DNA of 64,000 bases, taken from Zygosaccharomyces rouxii (lineage: Eukaryota; Ascomycota; Saccharomycetes; Saccharomycetales; Saccharomycetaceae). Shown one piece after another: positions 56,681-64,000 of the stretch (positions are counted from its first letter, which is position 1; each line of letters starts with the position of its first letter). A program made the position numbers and the translations under genes. The stretch covers positions 1,116,001 through 1,180,000 of the forward strand of contig NC_012992.1 in NCBI RefSeq assembly GCF_000026365.1, in the 5' to 3' direction. Below the pieces are notes generated by a model that saw nothing but the letters and a program-made list of their open reading frames with translations, was not told where the DNA came from and did no database searches.

Positions 56681-59476
56681 ATGAATTCATCTCAAGAATC
56701 GCTCTCCTCCAGCAATGCATTGATCCCTGTGTCTTATGAATTAGCAATTGATATTGATCCTTCGAGGACAAATTTCAAAGGTTCTTTACGAATTAGTACG
56801 AAATTTAATAGTAATAATAGTGACGACAATGATAGCAGATCCTTTAAGCTTCATTGTAAGGATATCATTATACTCTCTGCAAAAGCAGGAAAACATGGTG
56901 AAAATTTACAGAATCTCAAAGTTAGTTATGATAGACAAGGACAAACGGCTATTTTCCATGCTCAGGAACCTTTGAATGATTCTGATGAAATCGAATTGCA
57001 ATATGTCGGTAGAATCAACTCTATAAAGACTCCTCGTGATGTGACGACGGGTGTTTTTCAAACTAACTTTATGGATCAAGAAACTGGTACTTCTGATAAC
57101 TACGTAATTTCTACCCATTGTCAACCAACTTACGCAAGGACAATTTTACCATGTTTGGATGAACCGGACGTCAAAGCACATTTCCAATTGCAAGTTAAGA
57201 CATGGCAAAGATTTAAAGTCATTTCTAATGTTGCAGCAATCTCGCATGAGAACCAAGAGGCAAACGACAAAAATGCTGATAATAATAATAATAATTGGCA
57301 AATTGTCAAGTTTGGTAGGACACCTGCAATGGCAACTTCGTTGTTTGGGTTCACTATTGGTGATTTCGAATTTATTTCGACTCAGATTAAATCTACCAGT
57401 GGTAGTAAAACAATTCCACTAAGAATCTTTTCACCATGGGAAATCACACAAGCTGCATTTGCATTGGATACCGTTCAGAAATATTTACCAATATTGGAGC
57501 AATTTTTTGGTCAAAGCTATCCTTTGGATAAGTTGGACTTTGTGCTGTTACCATTCTTAACTGATATGGCAATGGAAAATTTTGGTATGATTTCCATCCA
57601 AACAAGCCACCTCCTCATACCACCATCGATGCTGGCAGACGTATACACTAGACAACAACTGATGCAATTAATAGTACATGAACTGGTGCATCAATGGGTT
57701 GGTAATTACGTATCTTTTGATTCATGGTGTCACTTATGGTTTAACGAATCGTTTGCTACTTTTACCGCCTGTCATGTGTTAGAAGCTAATGGTGATTTAC
57801 CAAACTATTGGAATTCAGACGCGTACCTGTGGCAACAAACTGAGAGCGCTATCTTACAAGATCTACGGGCATCTACTCCTAGCATCGCCCAAGCGTCTGA
57901 AACCGCTGCTAACGCTAGAGAAACGGTGAATCTTTTCGACCCTCATTCTTATGCAAAGGGAATATCAATTTTACGTTCAATTCAACTGGGAGTTGGCGAG
58001 TCGAATTTCCAATCTGCAATTAAAAACATCTTTAAAGGAGATAACTTGTTAAACCGTGCTGTGAAACCAATTGAAATTTTCCAACAGTTGAATTCCCATG
58101 ATTGGGTTGATTTTTTCAATTCTTGGTATAGAACTCCAGGTGTCCCACTATTAACCGTCACGGTAACAGAGGATGGCAAAAAGACCAAACTAGTTCAGCA
58201 AAGAATGGTTGAGGACTCGAATGAAGATGACGATACCATCTACCCTATTTCTTTGTTCACCAAATTAACCAATGGTGAATTGGACAAGAAGCACATCATA
58301 ATGCCGGAAAAATCTTTGACTTTAGATTATCCAATTGCACTTTGTAACCACGATTCCCAGGGGTACTATCTAGTGTCTTACGAATCTGCCCAATGTTATG
58401 ATCAATTGGGGCAACAGCTGGCACTAGGAAATCTGTCAGAGATTGATTTGGTTAAAGTTTTTAATGATTTGTCCCACTTAATTGGAAATTTAAAATATCA
58501 ATCGCATATTCACCTACAGGGCCTTTACCAGTTGTTATCGCAATTAGCAAGTGATAAAGTAGATTTGCAAAAATTCCCCCAATATTGGCATGGATTATCT
58601 CAAGGGTTAGATATCTTGCAAACTGTTCAACTGGCAATTAGAACCTATGGATCTAACAATTTGGGTAAATTTCACGATTCTATCGTTGCGCCATTGGTGA
58701 GAAAAATCTCTTGGCCTCAAGAGACATTCTCACAAAATTACAACTATTACGAAATCAAGACCATGTCACAAGTTATGTTTTTAGCTCAGGAGATGCCTGA
58801 AATGGTTACCATATGTCGCAAATATTTCAAACACGTTCTTCAGGGCCCAAATTACAGTATCCCCAGCGATCTTGTCGGTAGCATATTGGCGGTAGTTTCC
58901 CGTAATTCAACTACTTTAAAGCAATACAAGAGTTTATTCGAAATGGTTAAATCCAGCAAGGCTATTGTCAACCATGTCTTTGGATTAGAAGGTGACTCTG
59001 ATAAACTTTCATTGGAGTTACAGAACTATGCTATCACAAATATGGGATTTTCCATCGATTCCAATCTAATCAATAAACTGCTAAATTTCGTGGCTACTAA
59101 TATCGATTCAACGAGTATTGAATTAGCATTGTTCGGCCTTGCCTATAACGCTAGGTTCCATCCAACTGGTACTGCCAACAATAATGTCCAAATTCGTGAT
59201 ATCGTGGTTGATTGGTTCAAACGTCACTACGACCAATGGGCCCAGAGGGCATTAAAACCGGGGTTTGCATCTGCAGAACGTATGAAGAAATCTTTATCCA
59301 ATATTTCGATTGTGGTGTTCCAGATGTTCGTGGATACTCCAGAGAGTATTGACACATTCGCCCTCATAAAGCAAAGCAAATTTGGTAAAGAATTGGGAGT
59401 TTACGAATTGTGGCAGATTGTTAAACGTAATGAAATGCCAAAGATGAAAATTTACCAGTCCATACTTGGATTTTAA
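56681..59476 (+). CDS. TMA108: TMA108, M1-aminopeptidase-like ribosome-associated protein
   Basis: In S. cerevisiae Tma108 binds selected nascent chains on ribosomes. The 931-residue product has the M1 fold with an intact zinc motif HELVH at 333-337 and the third ligand Glu at 356 (LWFNES). The exopeptidase motif usually written GAMEN reads MAMEN (296-300), losing the Gly. This, with synteny to YIL137C beside the tropomyosin gene, separates it from APE2/AAP1. An Asn-rich tract lies near 190-210. The ATG at 56681 begins MNSSQESLSS. Confidence 0.92.
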   Translation: MNSSQESLSSSNALIPVSYELAIDIDPSRTNFKGSLRISTKFNSNNSDDNDSRSFKLHCKDIIILSAKAGKHGENLQNLKVSYDRQGQTAIFHAQEPLNDSDEIELQYVGRINSIKTPRDVTTGVFQTNFMDQETGTSDNYVISTHCQPTYARTILPCLDEPDVKAHFQLQVKTWQRFKVISNVAAISHENQEANDKNADNNNNNWQIVKFGRTPAMATSLFGFTIGDFEFISTQIKSTSGSKTIPLRIFSPWEITQAAFALDTVQKYLPILEQFFGQSYPLDKLDFVLLPFLTDMAMENFGMISIQTSHLLIPPSMLADVYTRQQLMQLIVHELVHQWVGNYVSFDSWCHLWFNESFATFTACHVLEANGDLPNYWNSDAYLWQQTESAILQDLRASTPSIAQASETAANARETVNLFDPHSYAKGISILRSIQLGVGESNFQSAIKNIFKGDNLLNRAVKPIEIFQQLNSHDWVDFFNSWYRTPGVPLLTVTVTEDGKKTKLVQQRMVEDSNEDDDTIYPISLFTKLTNGELDKKHIIMPEKSLTLDYPIALCNHDSQGYYLVSYESAQCYDQLGQQLALGNLSEIDLVKVFNDLSHLIGNLKYQSHIHLQGLYQLLSQLASDKVDLQKFPQYWHGLSQGLDILQTVQLAIRTYGSNNLGKFHDSIVAPLVRKISWPQETFSQNYNYYEIKTMSQVMFLAQEMPEMVTICRKYFKHVLQGPNYSIPSDLVGSILAVVSRNSTTLKQYKSLFEMVKSSKAIVNHVFGLEGDSDKLSLELQNYAITNMGFSIDSNLINKLLNFVATNIDSTSIELALFGLAYNARFHPTGTANNNVQIRDIVVDWFKRHYDQWAQRALKPGFASAERMKKSLSNISIVVFQMFVDTPESIDTFALIKQSKFGKELGVYELWQIVKRNEMPKMKIYQSILGF

Positions 59477-59526
59477 TCGGTGCCTGTATACATGTACATA
59501 TTATTTTATTTTCCCTTCCTCAAACA

Positions 59527-60426
59527 TCACAGAGCTTTCCTCCTAGCAGTTATGAATGAGGCAGATGGAGAACCTTCTGCGGCAGACGTTATTGGATCGT
59601 CGCGCAGAAGCTCTTTTGTCTCAACTGTCCTTGTCTGAGAAGATGTCAAACTACTACCACCTTGACGAAGCAATGAAATTCTCAATTGTGACCTTTGAGT
59701 AATCACCAAAAGCAAGTATTCCCTCCACATATTTTGTAAAACTGTGCGCTGCGGTGAATAAAATCTTCGCCGTATATTTCTAATGGACGCTGGTGTCGAG
59801 AGCGATCTATGTAAGCTTGAATTAGGTCTTGATGCACCTTTTGGAGTACTCTTATCTTGCGGCGGCGAATGGTGTATTGGCATTGATCTCTTAATGGACA
59901 CAGTTCTGCCCAAAGAGCTGGTGTAATTACCTATAGGCGTCAGTGATGATATTACTACAGCAGGTGTCCTTTGACGCAATTGAGTTGGCCTGAAAGTTAC
60001 CACTTTATCAGTACTAATCACATCCTGCGGTGCCAAAGATGATAAATCCACGTATTGTAACGCTGCATTCAGTTCAGCTTTGTTCTTTAGCCTTATACGA
60101 TTATCACTACCACGTCTTATTGATCTATTATGGACATTACGTCTAAAGAACCCCCTATGAAATATAAATCGGTTCTGTTTCTGGTATCGATTGTACTCCT
60201 TCTTATTGGTAAAATCTGTTCTTCTAACTGAGGGCCTTCTACCTATTAGCTCACCCTCTGGCGATGATGGTGCTGATGCTTGCTTATAGTGATCCCATTT
60301 TGAGAATCTACCTAGTAGTCCTTTATCCACTTTTTTTCTTCTCCTAGTATTTGGAGCTTCAATCTTAATGCTATTTCTACTTGATAGCAGAGGTTCTTGA
60401 ACACCTGCAGATGAGAGTTCACCCAT
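59527..60426 (-). CDS. NIS1: NIS1, bud-neck/septin-associated protein (by synteny)
   Basis: A 299-residue basic, disordered protein rich in Ser/Arg, with no domain I recognise. Notable stretches are APNTRRRKKVDKGLLGRFSKW and PASIRNIRRRFYSPQRTVLQNMW. The name comes from position: in S. cerevisiae NIS1 (YNL078W, about 407 residues) lies between APJ1 and TPM1, as here. S. cerevisiae Nis1 localises to the bud neck and interacts with septins and importins. An upstream in-frame TTG is not used; ATG at 60426. Confidence 0.68.
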   Translation of the reverse strand: MGELSSAGVQEPLLSSRNSIKIEAPNTRRRKKVDKGLLGRFSKWDHYKQASAPSSPEGELIGRRPSVRRTDFTNKKEYNRYQKQNRFIFHRGFFRRNVHNRSIRRGSDNRIRLKNKAELNAALQYVDLSSLAPQDVISTDKVVTFRPTQLRQRTPAVVISSLTPIGNYTSSLGRTVSIKRSMPIHHSPPQDKSTPKGASRPNSSLHRSLSTPASIRNIRRRFYSPQRTVLQNMWREYLLLVITQRSQLRISLLRQGGSSLTSSQTRTVETKELLRDDPITSAAEGSPSASFITARRKAL

Positions 60427-61151
60427 CTTATGGCCTTGGCTTAAGCTTACAATTTCTACAACAGTGATCAAGAAGGTCGAGGTAGGATGAAATCAATTGA
60501 ACTATACCGATTTCAAGCAACTGAACCTTGTCAAGAGTACTACTGATCTATTTTAGGTCCCCATAGAATTCGATTTCATTGCTTTCCAGGTTTTGCTTGC
60601 AACGTTCTTCTATACCCAGCCATCTTAATTTCGCATACCGAGAACTAAAAGGCATAAAAGATACATGTTGAACAAGACAACATAACAGTAGATCGCCCAT
60701 TGAGTTCTGCAATCAGGTAGATTCTGCTATTTAAAATCCGTAGAATTGATTAAAACTACTCTCATCTTGATAGCTCCTTTCATTCTTGTGATATAAGCCA
60801 TATTGCCAATACTGGCTCGAACGAGTCGAGGGAAAAGGCTGCCAAGAGATACAAATAAGAAGACGAAGAATGAGATTAGATCGAATCTAACTTGCTAATG
60901 GATAGGAATGCAAATACAACTAAACAGCATATTTGATATTAGCTGTCGCGTCGCGTCTTTCCTCTTCTTGTACAAAACTGCTATGGTCCAGTGAGGAAAG
61001 ACGGAAACCATACGGTGGCAACCTGGTTGACCAACTCACACTTCTTTACTTGTACTTGAGAAGAAAGCATAAGGTAAAAGCTAAAAACTACAAGATAATA
61101 TATCTTTACTACACTTAGGAGAGGTATCATAAGCAATATAAGTCGTTAATA
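60427..61151. promoter_or_regulatory. Divergent NIS1/TPM1 promoter region
   Basis: About 725 bases. It contains a CGCGTCGCGT stretch (about 60947-60957), reminiscent of but not equal to MBF sites. No gene or repeat seen. Confidence 0.35.
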
Positions 61152-61637
61152 ATGGAAAAAATCAGAGAAAAGTTGAACAACTTGAAGTTGGAATCTGAAT
61201 CTTGGCAAGAGAAATATGAGGAGTTAAAGGAACAATACAAGCAATTGGAACAAGATAATACCGAAAAGGAAAACCACATCAAATCCTTGACCACTAAGAA
61301 CCAACACCTAGAAGAAGAGGTCGAAAAATTGGAAACTGACTTGACCGATTCTAAGCAATTGGCAGATGAATCCCACAACTTGCGCTCCAATAACGACAAT
61401 TACACCAAGAAGAACCAACAATTGGAAGAAGAATTGGAAGAAAGTGATGCAAAATTGAAGGAAACCACAGAAAAATTGAGAGAAACCGACTTGAAGGCAG
61501 AACAGCTAGAACGTAAGGTTGTAGCCTTGGAAGAAGAAAGAGACGAATGGGAGAGAAAGCACGAAGAATTGACTAGCAAATACGAAGAGGCCAAGAAAGA
61601 ATTGGATGAAATTGCCTCTTCTTTAGAAAATTTATAA
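61152..61637 (+). CDS. TPM1: TPM1/TPM2 ancestor, tropomyosin
   Basis: Coiled-coil protein that coats and stabilises formin-made actin cables. All 161 residues show heptads of Leu/Glu/Lys, starting MEKIREKLNNLKLE and ending LDEIASSLENL, which match yeast tropomyosins. The length equals S. cerevisiae Tpm2 (161), not Tpm1 (199), consistent with the longer form arising after duplication. Codon use is strongly biased (TTG, GAA, AAG), as for an abundant protein. The stop codon directly follows a -1 slippery heptamer, described separately. EOS1 follows on the same strand. Confidence 0.96.
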   Translation: MEKIREKLNNLKLESESWQEKYEELKEQYKQLEQDNTEKENHIKSLTTKNQHLEEEVEKLETDLTDSKQLADESHNLRSNNDNYTKKNQQLEEELEESDAKLKETTEKLRETDLKAEQLERKVVALEEERDEWERKHEELTSKYEEAKKELDEIASSLENL

Positions 61638-61819
61638 GAGATTTGTTTCCTGATTCGAATTTGTCAAGGGATCAAGAAGAGGAGCAGGAAGAACGAGAAA
61701 TCGTTGTTGGACAAGAAGAAAAAGAGGATGAACCACCTTCATATTTTCTAGATCTTTTAGAAGAGTGGTTCCTGTTGTTTCTGCTTTTGCTAGCGTTTAT
61801 AAAATTGTTAACATGCTAA
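61628..61819 (+). other. Candidate programmed -1 frameshift site and membrane-anchor extension of TPM1
   Basis: The heptamer A AAT TTA (61628-61634) overlaps the last two sense codons of TPM1 and the stop TAA follows at once. In the -1 frame reading continues from ATA (61634) for 61 codons to the TAA at 61817-61819. The extension begins IRDLFPDSNL, has a Glu-rich linker with 12 acidic residues in about 25, then SYFLDLLEEW and a hydrophobic stretch WFLLFLLLLAFIKLL, ending at TC. No ATG and no splice signals (GTATGT, TACTAAC) lie in this frame, so shifting is the simplest way to translate it. A 6-base stem (61647-61652 with 61685-61690) lies 12 bases downstream, further than ideal. Confidence 0.45.
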
Positions 61820-61964
61820 ATAGTAATAATTATCAATATATGTATGTATGCTCATCTCGCGAGGAATCATCAATCATCTGCTATAGTTTGATATATATGA
61901 AATACGCATAACAAACAATAGGAACATACAAAAGAAACACACCTACCTCTGGATCCTCTATTCT

Positions 61965-62744
61965 ATGAGGACGTACTCGTCAATTAAGACTCTCTCGTTG
62001 AGTCATTTAACTGCAAAGCAGCATTTGCTTATGGCAATGTCCAGAGATGTTTCGTTGTTACCACCAATAATTTACCTATTAACGTCATGCCAAAAGGCAT
62101 GGGAGTTAACCCGTGGTGATATTGAAAATTTGAAACTGTATGGTCCAGGTCCACTAAAGCAGACTATCGCTGGTATTGTTCGTTACAGTGGCTACCGGGG
62201 CGATGGCACATTACTGGCATCGTTAACTACAGCAAGGGCATCAGAGTATTTGTTATGTTCTCTATGGTGTATTGTATCGTTATACCTATCGTATTCCATC
62301 TTAGATTCACTGATGGTTCGCTGGATTGTCAAATATTCTACGTTGGCAGCTATAGTAAGAATGTTTGCTATGTCATTGATTATTATAACGTTAGAACTGA
62401 TGCTATTAGCAAGTCTATCACCGAACGGGGACTACTACTTACACACGTGGATTCTGATCAGTTGTGTATTAACGGGTGCATACATATGGCAGAGCTACAT
62501 TACATCGAATTTGAATTATGGCGTTAGAATGGATGAAGAAAAGCCTCGAAGGAACTACTTGAAATTTTCCAAGAAACGTACGATTGACCTTTACAATATA
62601 ACGGTCTTCTGCGTGGTTCCAGTTGGATTGGCAAGCTTTATAACCATGATTGGATTACTGCGAAATTTAGTCATTCAGAGGTTAGATGTCGAGCAATTGG
62701 GTAGGATGCTTCGACCCATGACAAATCAGGGTTCAGAAGAATGA
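61965..62744 (+). CDS. EOS1: EOS1, ER membrane protein involved in N-glycosylation
   Basis: A 259-residue polytopic membrane protein with about four hydrophobic segments, including YLLCSLWCIVSLYLSYSILD, MFAMSLIIITLELMLLASL, WILISCVLTGAYIWQSYI and ITVFCVVPVGLASFITMIGLL. S. cerevisiae Eos1 is larger (about 366) and is linked to N-glycosylation and oxidative-stress tolerance. The SRDVSLLPPIIYLLTSC opening and synteny with TPM1 and SWS2 (YNL079-081) support the name. The first ATG at 61965 gives a hydrophilic leader; later ATGs (for example MAMSRDVS) are possible starts. Confidence 0.85.
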   Translation: MRTYSSIKTLSLSHLTAKQHLLMAMSRDVSLLPPIIYLLTSCQKAWELTRGDIENLKLYGPGPLKQTIAGIVRYSGYRGDGTLLASLTTARASEYLLCSLWCIVSLYLSYSILDSLMVRWIVKYSTLAAIVRMFAMSLIIITLELMLLASLSPNGDYYLHTWILISCVLTGAYIWQSYITSNLNYGVRMDEEKPRRNYLKFSKKRTIDLYNITVFCVVPVGLASFITMIGLLRNLVIQRLDVEQLGRMLRPMTNQGSEE

Positions 62745-62810
62745 CTATCAGGTTAAACTGGAGGGAATCTCTATCAGAGCATTTGTGATTATTTTGTAAA
62801 TTATAATGGT

Positions 62811-62826
62811 CATCTCATCGCATCGG
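62811..62826. promoter_or_regulatory. PAC-like element upstream of SWS2
   Basis: CATCTCATCGCATCGG contains the PAC core CTCATCGC, about 120 bp before the SWS2 ATG. Confidence 0.45.
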
Positions 62827-62940
62827 TCTGTAATCATTAAATACGCATCATAGTAAGAAGCATTTACTGAAAAAGTCCGTCAAAGTTGAACCAACTTTGA
62901 CTACAACAAAGGTTCAGCTTGCAATCAGAGGATTAAGAGG

Positions 62941-63306
62941 ATGGTGGTTCACATTTTGGGTAAAGCCTTTAAGGGTAAAGAAGTGATAAGGATTGGATTA
63001 TCATCTAAATTCTATGGTATTGGCGAAGGAACAGCGGAAAAAGTGTGTTCCAAGCTTGGATTCTATCCATGGATGAGAATGCATCAACTAAGTGAGTCTC
63101 AAATAATGAACATTGCATCAGAACTGTCGAATATGACCATTGAAGGTGATGCGAGAGCCGTGGTTAAGGAAAATATCGCTTTAAAGAAGAGAATTGGATC
63201 TTACCAGGGTATGAGACATACATTGAACCTACCGGTTAGAGGTCAACATACTAGAAACAACGCCAATACTGCAAGAAAATTAAACAAGATAGATAGGAGG
63301 GGTTAA
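62941..63306 (+). CDS. SWS2: SWS2, mitochondrial small ribosomal subunit protein uS13m
   Basis: The 121-residue product matches bacterial S13: [20 protein letters not shown], then [17 protein letters not shown], a [12 protein letters not shown] block and the closing [15 protein letters not shown], the conserved 16S-binding end. S. cerevisiae Sws2 is 143. No long presequence is seen; targeting may use internal signals. ATG at 62941. Gene order EOS1-SWS2-PMS1 matches YNL080-082. Confidence 0.95.
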   Translation: MVVHILGKAFKGKEVIRIGLSSKFYGIGEGTAEKVCSKLGFYPWMRMHQLSESQIMNIASELSNMTIEGDARAVVKENIALKKRIGSYQGMRHTLNLPVRGQHTRNNANTARKLNKIDRRG

Positions 63307-63344
63307 AGAAGTAGATAATAATCATGCTTACTTGTAAATATATT

Positions 63345-64000
63345 TTATAAATCATAATCTTTGTGGAAAAAATTCCAATCTTTTAATTCCATAAGATGCC
63401 TCATTGTGGGTCTACCGTGTGGACAATTCCATGGCTTATCAAGTCCACTTAGATGGCGAACCACTTTACACATGGTCTTTTGGGTCAGTGGTTTACCAAT
63501 CATGATACTACTTCTGCAGGCTCTCATTGCTAACATGGACCGAATTTTGGAACACTTTATACTATCACGATTAATGCCTTGATTTTCCTTTAGCAAATGA
63601 ACCAGTTCGTAGAAATCATCGATTCCGAATATCGTGTTCTTAGAAACGGGTAAACTCGTTAATTGAACCTTAGTACCTTCTATTTCATCATCTTGGATGC
63701 AAAGTTTAAATCCGTTATTTTCAAATACTTTTAAATTATCCATTACCGCCAATTCATCAATTGCACTTAAATCGACATCTAATGGAGCGATCAATTTTTG
63801 AGATTTGAAAATTGTGGTCTTTTGTAAATTTTCAAAATTGAATTTCTCATCACTTGCATGTTGATCAACGATGAAAAGGTCATAATTGGAACCAATACGT
63901 CTTGTACAAATGATAAAACCTAAATTAAATTGACCAACAATCTGCATGTGGTCAAAATCAGATTTTTTTATGGTTAGTGTCAAATAATTTTCACCTTCTT
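63345..64000 (-). CDS. PMS1: PMS1 C-terminal part (MutL homologue), truncated by the window edge
   Basis: About 218 C-terminal residues of the mismatch-repair protein that pairs with Mlh1 and nicks DNA. Visible are GENYLTLTIKKSDFDHMQIVG, the endonuclease metal-binding motif DQHASDEKFNFE (DQHA-x2-E-x4-E), ACRSSIMIGKPL and CPHGRPTMRHL, all typical of eukaryotic Pms1/PMS2. The reading frame is open to the right edge, so the start lies outside. An in-frame TTG near 63983 is not a start. It converges on SWS2. Confidence 0.95.
   Translation of the reverse strand, partial: EGENYLTLTIKKSDFDHMQIVGQFNLGFIICTRRIGSNYDLFIVDQHASDEKFNFENLQKTTIFKSQKLIAPLDVDLSAIDELAVMDNLKVFENNGFKLCIQDDEIEGTKVQLTSLPVSKNTIFGIDDFYELVHLLKENQGINRDSIKCSKIRSMLAMRACRSSIMIGKPLTQKTMCKVVRHLSGLDKPWNCPHGRPTMRHLMELKDWNFFHKDYDL

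Noticed and set aside
60933..61118. 61-residue frame between NIS1 and TPM1
   Set aside because: Short, in a divergent promoter region, with no protein-like conservation that I can see.
61635..61745. Readthrough of the TPM1 stop in frame 0
   Set aside because: Frame 0 stays open about 37 codons but gives a basic, featureless peptide. The membrane segment occurs only in the -1 frame.
61610..61819. The tail after TPM1 as a separate gene or spliced exon
   Set aside because: No ATG in frame, no GTATGT-type donor or TACTAAC branch site nearby, and TPM1 fills the upstream space. Kept open only as an alternative to frameshifting.
1..64000. CRISPR arrays, bacterial operons or prophage
   Set aside because: None seen; gene structure, tRNA introns and U2 show a eukaryotic nuclear sequence.

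Overview
The window is nuclear DNA of a budding yeast in the Saccharomycetaceae. It is densely packed with mostly intron-free genes, and almost every protein has a recognisable Saccharomyces cerevisiae counterpart. Gene order suggests a lineage that split off before the whole-genome duplication, most like the Zygosaccharomyces/Torulaspora group. Genes that lie on two sister chromosomes in S. cerevisiae are interleaved here, and families duplicated there (SSF1/SSF2, NGL2/NGL3, TPM1/TPM2) show one copy in this window. The species is an inference; no marker here fixes it.

Layout. (1) 1-15.7 kb: the end of a probable TFB1, then RRP3, SSF1, PIB1, RAD34, HTD2, IPK1, DYS1, OMS1, RRP4, TRM5, PCL5 and a free-methionine-R-sulfoxide reductase gene. 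This interleaves the YDR31x and YHR06x-07x regions. (2) 15.7-18.6 kb: a tRNA-Trp gene with an intron, then about 2.4 kb of decayed coding sequence. Parts of it resemble proteins of 2-micron-type plasmids (Flp-like, and more weakly Rep1-like). (3) 18.6-37 kb: a YGL117W-like gene, CDC20, U2 snRNA, SNF4, a YGL114W-type OPT transporter, SWC5, PBP2, SLD3, TAF6, DAD3, ARC40, NSA1 and CUE3 (YGL110-117 merged with YBR231-234). (4) 37.5-50 kb: a tRNA-Tyr gene with an intron, then YKU70, NGL2, MRPL33, a YML119W-like gene, DSS1, a 1.9 kb gene-poor stretch and NDI1 (YMR284-287 merged with YML118-120). (5) 50-64 kb: IMP4, MKS1, OM45, APJ1, TMA108, NIS1, TPM1, EOS1, SWS2 and the 3' part of PMS1 (YNL075-082 merged with YIL136-138).

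Functional themes. Ribosome-biogenesis genes (RRP3, SSF1, RRP4, TRM5, NSA1, IMP4) have PAC (GCTCATCGC-like) and RRPE (TGAAAATTTT-like) promoter elements. At RRP3/SSF1 the PAC core has become a CTCAT tandem array. Similar PAC cores lie upstream of DYS1, DSS1 and SWS2. Other genes serve mitochondria (HTD2, OMS1, MRPL33, DSS1, NDI1, OM45, SWS2), the cell cycle and kinetochore (CDC20, DAD3, SLD3), the cytoskeleton (ARC40, TPM1) and DNA repair (RAD34, YKU70, PMS1).

The most unusual observation is at TPM1. Its last two sense codons form a canonical -1 slippery heptamer (A AAT TTA) directly followed by the stop. The -1 frame then stays open for 61 codons and encodes an acidic linker ending in a hydrophobic segment at the very C-terminus. 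This could be a frameshifted, membrane-anchored tropomyosin. It is a hypothesis from sequence alone.
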